Source: Rhodamnia argentea (Eukaryota > Streptophyta > Magnoliopsida > Myrtales > Myrtaceae). From it: DNA of 64,000 nucleotides. The first letter of the stretch is position 1. The number at the start of each line of letters is the position of its first letter. A program made the translations under genes and the position numbers. The DNA lies in NCBI RefSeq assembly GCF_020921035.1, contig NC_063152.1, forward strand, positions 10,616,001 to 10,680,000, given 5' to 3'. Shown in pieces: positions 22,601 to 32,085 of this stretch. The notes beneath the pieces are model-generated. The model was not told the DNA's origin. It saw only the letters and a program-made list of their open reading frames with translations, and made no database searches.

Positions 22601-24841
22601 TCATCCAAAGGTTATTTTTGAATAACAATTGAACTTTCAGATTCACTCCCCAACATTTATAATTTTGGAAACCCCAGAGCAAGGAAAACTGAAAAAGTGA
22701 TACCAAATGGGATGCTCTAAGCAAAATGTAACAGAAATGGAACCTCTTCCTCTAGAGCTCTTAGCCTTTTATCTGCATTTGACAAGTCATCCTGCAACTT
22801 TTAGAAAGAAAAGCAGTCACTAAAAAGCTTCTCTTGAAGAATGCATCCGACATGGAATTGATGTTAATCAAAATCAAACTAGGATCCGTATTTACTGTCA
22901 TAATATCGTCTTACAAATCATGCTAATAGTCGAGATGATTACTTAAATCTGCAGGTAGATGTTGCATCAATATGTAGTTGTGCCTTAAGCAGGTACAAAC
23001 CCCACTAGGGTGCATGCGCTCCAGTGCATGCATTTACAAGCAAACGTGTCAACATGGGCAGGGCATAAGCATGCAGGCGCATATGCGCATGCATACTTGA
23101 GGGGATGCACATACAACACCATGCAAATGTCCACACATGCGCACACGCGTGGGACATGCGCACAACGTTAAACATGCCCATACTACACATGCATACTAAT
23201 GCACATATGCAGAAACATGAATGAGCATGCACATACACAAGATGTCAAACGTCATTTAGTGAAGATTAATCTAGTGAGTGCTTGAAGAATCGAAGAGCAA
23301 GATGGGAACACATATGCACAGGGAGAGAGAGAGAGAGGTCTCAAGCGATAATTCATGGTAAATGATACAGAATTCCCGAAAACAAAGTAATGGTTCTACA
23401 TTTTTACATTGGCCGAGAGAAGCATTTATATCAGGAAACAAGAGGAACGAATAAAACTGCATGGATAAAAAGGTTGTGCAGTAATGACTCACGTAGAACC
23501 TTGACTTCTGTTACTTACATTGGCATTGTATAGAGTCGATTGCAGGGAAATGATCTTATGTGACAATTCTTCAACTAGCTTCTCATGCTGTTTGAGATGA
23601 AGGCCTTTCGCATCCAAGTGTTGGGTCCTCTCTTCAAGGATGGATTCTGCATTGTCCCATCAGTGACTCTCATTTAAGGTCGGTACCCTCTCGAACAAAC
23701 AGATGCAGCGGCAGACAAAATTCCAGGGACAATAACCATGAGTTTGAGATTTTTTTTTAAGTGCTATACAAGCAAATAACCAGGATGTAGACAGAGTAAT
23801 ACGATAAATCTCCATATTGATGGCAGAAGCAATTGCATTCAAAACTGGTTTAATACTGTGAGTCTTTCCACCAGAAGCTAGTCGGGGAAGCCTAAAAGAA
23901 GAACTGTAATGGAAACCAAAGTTGGTTTAACACTGTGAATTCCCCAAAAGAAGAGTAAAGGCATCCAATGGTGCATAATATGAACACACACAACTTATTT
24001 TCTTGTCGTCAAAGATGCAATGGCCAAACAGATATAGCAACTCAAAGGCTCTTTCACACATAAAAAAAATCACTACTTTGAACGAGAAACGTCAGAGAGA
24101 TATATATATAGGCAAGTGAATTTTCATTGCATATCACGTGACAAGACACAAATCACTCAGAGAATGTTCGACCCAATAAGATTATAAACATGACCTTGCC
24201 ACCCTACTTCCACGATCTCCCAAGCTGTACACTGAAGCTTTGTGCCAAACACTAACTACTCTTCTACCAATACCAGATAGCATAACCAATCTGAATTTCT
24301 CATCATGTTCAGCAAATTTACAATATCGTCAGTTGACTGTGATCCTCCCTCATCAATCTTATAATTTCTGGCCCTACAAAGATACTGAATTGAAGCACAC
24401 CAAGCAATCTTCAGAATGAGAACCTGAACTGACTTGCGTTTCAGGTGCTTAATTTCCCAAGAAAGATCTTTACAGAGACTAATACCTTTCGCCATCGTTC
24501 AGTTCTACTCCACAACCTTCCAGACGTAATCATTTGCCCCAACCCACAAATTCACAAGCTCGTTCACAGTTCGGACCTCCTTACGATCTATTTGGGCCAG
24601 CCGTCTGCTCGCTCAAACACAGGCTCCACTGAGCTCAACGCATTCAGATTGTAGGAGGGAACTTACCGAGGCGAGCGACCTTGAGCCTCAAATCGCGCAA
24701 TTCACAGACCAAGCCGTCGCGGACTTGTTGAGCTGGGCACGTCGTTGACTGAGGGAGCTCGGTGGAGGCATGCGAGAGATGGAGGAGGAGGGGGAAGATG
24801 GCCGGAAGCAGGAGGAGGAGGAGGAGGAGGCTCGCCGCCAT
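19618..24841 (-). CDS. Coiled-coil secretory-pathway protein with C-terminal membrane anchor
   Basis: Nine exons join without a frame break: 24841-24667, 23646-23519, 22791-22744, 22596-22483, 20770-20702, 20610-20554, 20345-20223, 19854-19774 and 19683-19618, giving 286 residues. All junctions are GT-AG. Features in order: a Leu-rich signal peptide (residues 1 to about 25); Cys-containing linker; a heptad-rich alpha-helical region from about residue 45 to 185 (pieces LEERTQHLDAKGLHLKQHEK, RLRALEEEVRRLWAASRKNN, LADIVSEQWIQVQHLEQALQ); then LQGFIKREMERNEIMAPLAN; and a C-terminal transmembrane helix VFFVASAIVMFPIMSIWVWF ending FSSLLQ. Its end resembles the plant coiled-coil proteins At2g24420/At4g31340. 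I infer an ER or endomembrane tail-anchored protein of unknown function. Exon 7 is the least certain junction; the internal order is otherwise well supported. Confidence 0.8.
23005..23245. repeat. CATGC-rich alternating purine/pyrimidine tract in an intron
   Basis: About ten CATGC or GCATGC motifs and many CACA/TGCG steps occur in roughly 240 bases inside intron 2 of the coiled-coil gene. It resembles a decayed minisatellite. Confidence 0.65.
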
Positions 24842-24974
24842 CTTCGGACTCGAAAACGGCGGGATCGGAGCGAGACTCTGCTTCTCAAATCCGACTTGAC
24901 ACTTTACGAGAAAAAAGAAAAAGAGAGAAATTGGAAAAAAAAAAAAAAAAAGAGAATGAGTTAATTTCATTCAG

Positions 24975-24994
24975 ACTTATATAGCCACGTCAGC
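24975..24994 (-). promoter_or_regulatory. TATA box and adjacent ACGT element of the coiled-coil gene
   Basis: On the minus strand GCTGACGTGGC is followed directly by CTATATAAGT, about 135 bases upstream of the ATG at 24841. TGACGTGG is a typical bZIP-binding core. A purine/T-rich leader follows. Confidence 0.55.
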
Positions 24995-25019
24995 AAAAAA
25001 ATTTAAATGAAGTTACGTA

Positions 25020-25768
25020 AAAAAAATTACCTGGAGAACTAGTATAACGACAAAACTAATGACTATACATAATTCCATAAACCAAGGGCTAGTGACTCTT
25101 GCCATGGTCTCGACAAGGGCGATCGGGCCTGGCCGATGGATGCAAGGGCCCTCGCATAGCGATGACACCATTGCTTGCCACTACTGAAGTTTCAATGAGG
25201 GCGTCGACCCTCACTCAATAGTGACATCAAATGATGGCATCTACGATCGACAGTAAATTGGCTCTCGTAGCCCTTATTTAGTGATGGCAAGTGGTGGCGC
25301 CACCATCAAGGTGAGGGCGTACAGGCCCTCGCTTGTGGTTGGCAACTCACTCGGGCCATTGCCGGCGATGGTGGAGGCGGCAAGGGCTTCTCCCCCAGAC
25401 TTGTTTTTTTTAAGTCTAAGGGTTTTTTTTATTTAAAATTTTAGCTTATTTTTAATTTTATTTTAAATAAAAGTTTGTATTTTAAATTAATTTAATTTTT
25501 ACCTAATTTTTAAATTTGAACTTGTTTTATTTTAATTTATTTTAAAGTGCAAAAGTCCACGTGGATTTATTTATTTTTTTAAATGTCATTTTTATTAAAA
25601 AAAATAATTATTAATGACACATGACAATTTTGACTGGAAATTCTCGCCCGAGGCACCAAAGTGATCTTTTTATCTTCGACTTTACACTAAAGTGATCCGA
25701 TTTGATACTAAAGTGATCCGATTGAAATTTTTGACATCAAAGTGATCTCCGTACATAATTTTGGACAC
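25020..25768. repeat. GC-centred, AT-armed repeat with 'CTAAAGTGATC' units
   Basis: A GC-rich block (25100-25400, repeated 'gcgagggc/cctcgc' steps) is followed by a long A/T arm. The right end has four tandem-like copies of C(A/T)(C/T)(T/C)AAAGTGATC at about 25655, 25684, 25706 and 25737. No coding potential is recognised. Confidence 0.4.
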
Positions 25769-25989
25769 TAAAAGTATACTTTTCCCACCACCCACCCGGG
25801 TGGCGCCGACGGTTTGCGCACTCTTCCTCTCGCAAAAGGTCGAGTGTTCGAATCCCATGGGCGTCGCAGGGTGACTTACCCAATGGCACGTGTGTGGTGG
25901 CTAGCACGTGTTGCCCCCGGGATTTACCCCCGGCTGCCGGCCATGCGAGAGTTCCCTGGGTCACCCAAAAATAAAAGTATACTTTTCCC
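25769..25989 (+). mobile_element. tRNA-derived SINE with 18-bp target-site duplication
   Basis: The body (25787-25971, about 185 bp) has an A-box-like 'ggtggcgccgacggtttgc' at about 25798 and a B-box-like 'gtgttcgaatccc' at 25845-25857, correctly spaced for an internal RNA polymerase III promoter. It ends in a short A-rich tail. It is flanked by a perfect direct repeat, TAAAAGTATACTTTTCCC, at 25769-25786 and 25972-25989. These are the hallmarks of LINE-mobilised SINE insertion. No protein is encoded. Confidence 0.85.
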
Positions 25990-26640
25990 TCTTGTTCTGT
26001 TTTGTGGGCCACAAAGGACCTCCACTCTATTTCCGGGGTCTTGCATCACTATCCGAGGCGATGAGGTGAGGATGGGGAGAAGAATTAAGGGCCGTGGCAT
26101 GGGGCGCTGCCGCCGCTGGGAGTGCCAATCCGCACCCCACCCCGCCCCGCCCATTGCCATCCGTGTGACTGCATCATACCTGACGCGTTCAGTTTGAAGT
26201 TCCTAGTTCTTCTTTGTACTGCACAGTCTCTTCTCATTTCGCCCCGATTGCCTAGAATCAACTCTCAGCGGGGTCGTCCCCCTGGACAAACGTGTCAACC
26301 GGTTGCAGGCCGGCACGGTGGCGGTTTCCATTCTTCCGTTGAAGTGAAATCTTCCTCACGATCTTGCTGGGAGTGGTTTCGCGTGTTCATCTTCCGTCAT
26401 ATATCGACTGCACTTTTCACTCGCATAATCTCAATAAGAGAGAGCAGATGATACATTATTCTTGGTATCAAGGGATGATTGTACAACGGCACTTGCTCAA
26501 TGCTTCCGAATAAAAGAAAATTATCAAAAAAAATAAATAACTTCATTATCACATTAGGATTTTTTGCTTCTTTCATCTTTGAGGGAGAAAGTACACAAGC
26601 CTACAAGGTTCGTCGGTCCGCTTCCTCGTCTTGCTTCTTC
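25990..26640. other. Intergenic, 3' flank of the translocator gene
   Basis: No gene is recognised. The GC-rich part 26085-26165 and the plus-strand open stretch 26122-26451 show no family motif. The last bases probably include the 3' UTR of the downstream-facing gene. Confidence 0.4.
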
Positions 26641-29600
26641 TCAAGTCGATTTCAGTTGCTGCAATGAAATTCCAAGTATATACAGAAGTCAATAACATTG
26701 GTTTGGACCTTATTTCATGCCACAGAAGATTAAGCATGCACAACCCGAGCTTTCTCTAGACTCAAAAGCACTCTGCTTGCTGACCAAACGCAACATTAAA
26801 AGTTCAGAGACGATGAAATCGGTCTTGGATTGGAGCATATAATCTCAAATGTCAAGCCAGCGATCGGGACTCACCCGTTTCTCTTCTTCCATCTTTGCCT
26901 TAATGAACGAGTAGATTGCAACTCCAGCAATTGCAATAACAGTGCCAATACCAGTTTGAGTTGAGATCTTGTTACCTGCAAGGGAAGCACTCAATCAGTA
27001 TCCCATTTTTGCTAGGATTTCTAATCAAGTAGTAGAGGGGGAAGAGGAAGCGAAACTAATTAAACTGAAATCCGATCCACACTCACCAAAGACTAAGATT
27101 GAGAACCCGATCACAAAGACGCGTTTGAGGACATTTCCAACTGCATGTGTTAGCGGTGCGACTCTTTCCAAGGTATTGGTGGCCAACTAAGAAACATAAA
27201 ACAAAAACGTTTTGACATTTATTAGGACCATTCGACTTGATACAAAGCAAATTGCAAACTCACTTCTCCGTCCATAATAGTCAGTCCACAAAATATATTT
27301 TCTAGACATCCAAGTGGGATAGACATTAGTGGAATAGTACCTGATTGTAGAGGTGGTAAAACATTCCCACCCAAAAGAGATCAGAAACAAACTTGATCGC
27401 ACCCACTTTTGCAATTGCATCACTGAAGCCGTACTTCATCAGTTGAGGCCCCTCAATCTTCACATAACAAGACACAAGGATGAATTTTGGGCCTTCAACT
27501 TTAAGTTATCACTCATAATTACACCAATCGGGAAAAAATAACACAAGCATTGCTCACAATAATGGCCGGTGGAATGCAGACAAAGAGGGCGATGATGGAA
27601 ATGTAGGCATAGACATTTGTACTATCCATATCGGTCTGCAGAAGACGACAAGGAAGTATTCGCCAAAGATACTTTTGAGTTAGACATATTAATCATCGAT
27701 TTATCATGCCCAAAAGGAAAAATCGTGATAAGTTGAAATATAAAAGAAGAATGATAATGGTATAACTGAACATCACCATGGCTTTCTTGGAGTATATACT
27801 TCTGTAAGTGAATGAAATGTTGGAAATCATAGCACTAATAAATCCAACCCAATTGAAAGAGAGTTCAGTCAATGATGCCATGGATACACCTGGTTGATAA
27901 ATCAAGCCAAAAGAAACAAATCATATGATATAGATCAGAAAATACTCCTACAGCATTTTTTTTTTTTTCCCTTTTTTTTTCTTGCTCCTCCTCCTCCAGC
28001 ATTTACAATTCCAAATACTCGCATAATCCACCATGCAGCTAACTCCAACACATCTAAATACATGAACCAACCTAAATACCTACGTGAGTGCACTCATGCC
28101 TGTCTGTGTAAACTAAGCTGCATGAATAGCAGTCATCAAGGAGCTAGATCCATGAAAACGGAAACCTACAAGACTAGAGATTTGAAGTCGAATGAAGTGA
28201 CTCAAACATGGTTCTGCGCTATTGATTCCAAAACGACAGGAAAAGAAGGTAGAACCGACCAAGGACGACGGGAGCCAGAGATAGCCACAAGGTAATGGGG
28301 ATTTGTTGTCCAAGTATGAATTGAGAAGCAGCAGCATTGAAGAACGGCTCAAGAGCTGAAATCAACATAGCAGGAATTCAAGAAGTAGAATATTATAAAA
28401 CTCACGGGAAGAAGATGTAGAAAAGCGGGCATTATCTTAATCTTTTGCTCCCTATCAGACAAATAAATGCTATTTTACCTTTAACGGTATGCGTGAAGGA
28501 AACGGCAACAGCTGCAAAGGAAACATTGCTGGTAACGTGACCAAGTGCATGACAAACAGCAACAGGAATAAGCAGCTTCAGCAGGTTTGAATCAATCGGC
28601 TGCGCATAAATTCAACAGCTTTTATAGTTTAGAAAGCAGATAATGTCGCAGAAATTAATGACAGCAGGGATGAAACGAAGATATAGATTCAATACAACCT
28701 CAAACCCATTTGACTGTAGCAGATGCAGGGGTTAATATGACATTGTGCACTGGATGGAATTGCACGTATGATATTCTACTATCGTGTAATCACTATGCTA
28801 AAATGACACATGGGTACAAAAATAGAAAGAAACATCTCCATCGTGCAACTTTGTCTCAATCAAAACAGCGAAGGAGATAATAACACTACATGGAGATTTA
28901 ACCTCTTCGATTTAAGATCGATGCCCTTCAAACGCCAATCGCCACATAACGCTGTTGACAGACAAAAAAGAAGGAAAAGGCCAAAGTAGCCGGACACTGC
29001 TAAGAATGGTAGCTCAAGGCCTCCATCTACTTTGATTTCCAGAAGGTAAAGGGAGGTCATATTCGTACATTCCTTTAAGGAAAAAGTTGGGTGCACACAC
29101 ATCAACCAACAGTCCATGAACACTTACCACAGATACACCTGTACCATTACCACAATTAGCACAAGATCAATGCAGGGCTGTTTGCCACTAAAGGAAAGGT
29201 TGCCATTCTAGTTCTTTTTAATTATGAACTGGGACTCAGCAAATTATCATTGGACGATCATGAACTAAAAAATGCCAGCTTTGTGTGCTTAAGCCACAGG
29301 AAAAAGAAGACGGCAGTCATTTGTCTCTGTCATCCCACATCCGACATAGGTAGCTAGAACTGAGAATGCAGAATCTGTGAATCTTTATACTCCAATGTTA
29401 CAAGACAAAAACAAAACTGTTTTTGGTACTTCTTGTTGCAATCAAGCTCTGAAAGCTTTGGACTTTATGCTTCAATTAATCGTTAATAGAAAGAAAGAAC
29501 AGATGTAAAGCAAAAGAAAAAGAGCCCATGGATGAATAAACAAAATACTGGGTCTGGACTTACAGCTCGCTTTGGGAGGCCCACGGCCCAGCTCACCAAA

Positions 29601-30451
29601 CAATACACCACCCCAACAAACAAATGCACGACCGACACGAAACTGCAAAGTCCAACACACAAAAACCGGACCTTCGTCACCATCTCGATCCTCAAATCAC
29701 GACTAAGTCTCATCACTAAAAATGTTCGAACTTACTAAGGATAGGGGAAGTAATTGTATATCTTCTTGTTCAGGATGTTGAATATGACGTTCAAGAAGTA
29801 CCTGCAACAGCAGAAACAACAACGAAGAGGGGCATTTACGTAAATTTACAACGGCCCATCCCTCCCCCTGGACCGGAGGCTTTGAATGACTACTATTCGA
29901 CCGTTCCGACAGTTGGCCACGCGACACTATCGGGCGCCATTCGCACCAGGCTCAGTTTAGCGACGAGTCGTAGAATGTAACTTGCGTGAGTGAACGGTGA
30001 TTTCGGAGGAGATTGAACATTTACCACATGAAGAAGAAAAACCCGGTGACGAGCGCCGGGTACTTCTCGAAGAAACCAACCGGCGCGATCTTCGTTTCAC
30101 TGTAATAAGCCAGAAAAAAAAAATGTCAGTAGGAACTCGCTCGCCCGAGTTTGCCGAGTCAAAACAGGACGACGGACCTCACCCGGCGGAATCGCCGCCC
30201 CCGGCCGGCGACGAAGCGGCGGCGAGGCACGGGCTGAGAATATCCCTCTTCCCCGCCCCTTGCGAGCTCTCGAGCAGCAACGCCGGCCGGAGCTGCCTCC
30301 CCCAAATCAAGTTCCCGCCCTCGCCGACGGTCCCGATCGGCTTCGGCGATGCGAAGCAGAGGCCGCCGCTCCGGCAGCTCTCCCGCGGGAGCTTCCGGAG
30401 CTGGGGGACGGCGGAGAAGGCGGCGGCACGCGACAGCACTCGCGACTCCAT
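26641..30451 (-). CDS. TPT: Triose-phosphate/phosphate translocator, chloroplast inner envelope
   Basis: Twelve exons: 30451-30183, 30099-30025, 29801-29736, 29642-29564, 28599-28479, 28355-28260, 27889-27777, 27635-27558, 27457-27341, 27186-27087, 26975-26875 and 26658-26641. They give 410 residues, as I recall the usual TPT length. Residues 1 to about 75 are a Ser/Arg-rich plastid transit peptide ending near CLAAASSP. The mature part has the multi-helix drug/metabolite-transporter fold: [57 protein letters not shown] and GMFYHLYNQ. Substrate residues known from the algal TPT structure are kept: His184, Lys203, Tyr336, Lys359 and Arg360. It exchanges stromal triose phosphate or 3-phosphoglycerate for phosphate. 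The final exon encodes QLKST; reading through the preceding donor would instead give VSPDRWLDI and stop. The frame is intact. Confidence 0.96.
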
Positions 30452-30545
30452 GATTCCGGAGGAGAGAGAGAGAGAGAGAGCGGGAGAAGGAAAGATAGAG
30501 AGAGTGCACTATCAGTGGCTCGCGCGAGGCCTCTTTTGCTTATGA
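30452..30545 (-). promoter_or_regulatory. Leader/proximal promoter of the TPT gene with a CT repeat
   Basis: Immediately upstream of the TPT ATG the minus strand is CT-rich, with a (CT)10-like run at about 30462-30481 followed by further CT-rich blocks. This is typical of leaders of strongly expressed photosynthesis genes. I see no clear TATA box. Confidence 0.4.
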
Positions 30546-31324
30546 GGATGGCGAGCAGATAAAATTAACTTCCGCCGGTGACGCTACCATGCGCCGCGAG
30601 ACACGGGCGAGCTAAAAGTGCGCCCGTCATTCTCGTGATCCTCTGCTTCGCGCCCCAGGGTAGCGCGTTGCAGCCAGCGAATCAGATTAACCGGCAATAA
30701 TGGCTGTCCACCATATTTACAAATATAAATCACAACATAAAAGATTATAATAACATGCAACATGGCATCTTTAATTCATATAATGATAAAAAAAAATTGA
30801 TTTCTTTTTCGTTACGAGTGAAATTTTACTTTTCCGATATCAAAATCGTGACCCGAGGACAGATAAAGGTGGACGGTGGAGATTGACGGGCTCACGGTGA
30901 TACCATGAGGAGGAGCGGCGGATGGCGCTGATGATTTGTGGTGGAGGATGAAGGGGAGGAGGGTGGTGGGCCAGGGCTTATCTCCAAGCGAATGGATTAT
31001 GACTGAGGGCTGGTCTTGTCCAATCGTTGTTGCCCGTGAGATCCCTTATCGGCTTTTTTTTCTTTATCTCTCTCCTCCTAAGATTTCTTCGGTTTTTTTC
31101 ATTTTAAGGTCGGCAGTATAGATTAATATTTTCATAATGAAGTTGATTTGCGATGAGAAGTGCATGTGAATTGTATTTATATATATAATCAGAGATTAGT
31201 TGTGGTACAATGCGATTTGTGTACCCTAGTGATCCGTACTTTCATCCTTTTAGGTTTTTTTTTTTTTTTAATGGAAGTTGGTTTTCACTTGATATCTTTA
31301 ATATGCCGAGACTTGATTCTCTCT
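30546..31324. other. Gene-free stretch
   Basis: No gene or structured repeat is recognised. A T-tract lies at about 31255-31269. Confidence 0.4.
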
Positions 31325-31731
31325 CTTGATTAGGGGTGATTGATTCCTGGTCCAGTTCCTAAACGGTCCAATGAAACTGGTGATTTGAGTAATGAATTGG
31401 ACACGTGTCAAATGGCTGATGAAGTAATTGGTAACTAATCAAAAATGCCCCGCAACATGCTCATGCAACGCATCATGTTACATTTTTCTTTTGACTAATG
31501 CATATTTTTTTTTCTTTTTTTTTAAAGCTCCTCCTCAAAAGTTAATTTAATCCTATTGGCTTAATCACAAATTTATATTGTACTTAATCCTCGAAAATGC
31601 GAGATACCATGTTACAGAAGACTTCTGCTGCTATTACAATCTGCAACACTTGATAAATAGAGGATTTAGACATTCTTTTCTTGCCTTATAAAGAAGACGA
31701 TATATAAAGTAGTTATCACCACACACACAAA

Positions 31732-31767
<36 letters not shown>

Positions 31768-32085
31768 TGCACAAAGAAGTATGTGTTACTAAGAAATAAA
31801 AATAAAGAAGTGAAAAGACAAACGGAAGTAATTAAGGAATGTTTATAAATAGTTAAGTAATGTATCGAACGAGAAACAACACAATACAAGTTTGCATTAA
31901 AAAAATTTAATAATCGGTCCGGCCATGCGATCCAATTCCCCCTTGAAATCGGGAACCGAATTATTCGGACACTTGTTCCACTTTTAGGGATAGGGAGTCG
32001 GACCGGCGCGCCCGAAAACAAGACCCAATTGACCGATCCGGACAGTTTCCAATTCGGTCGGTCCGTCTTATTCACCCCACTGTCG
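31325..32085. repeat. GGAACCGG-type element F4, copy 4
   Basis: It starts 'attaggggtgattgattcc' and ends 'cggtccgtcttattcacccc'. The right part has 'tcgggaaccgaattattcgg' and 'gagtcggaccggcgcgccc'. An AT/GT microsatellite sits inside it. It is longer than the other copies, so there may be an insertion in the middle. Confidence 0.5.
31732..31766. repeat. (AT)n(GT)n compound microsatellite
   Basis: About 15 bases of alternating AT are followed by about 20 bases of alternating GT. Confidence 0.95.

Noticed and set aside
25845..25857. B-box suggestive of a tRNA gene
   Set aside because: The acceptor stem and anticodon arm cannot be folded, and the element has a tail and target duplications, so it is a SINE.
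25814..26012. Open frames on both strands over the SINE
   Set aside because: The GC-rich SINE body has no stops by composition; pol III boxes and target duplications explain the sequence better.
30179..30562. Plus-strand open frames across TPT exon 1
   Set aside because: These are opposite-strand shadows of the GC-rich transit-peptide exon.
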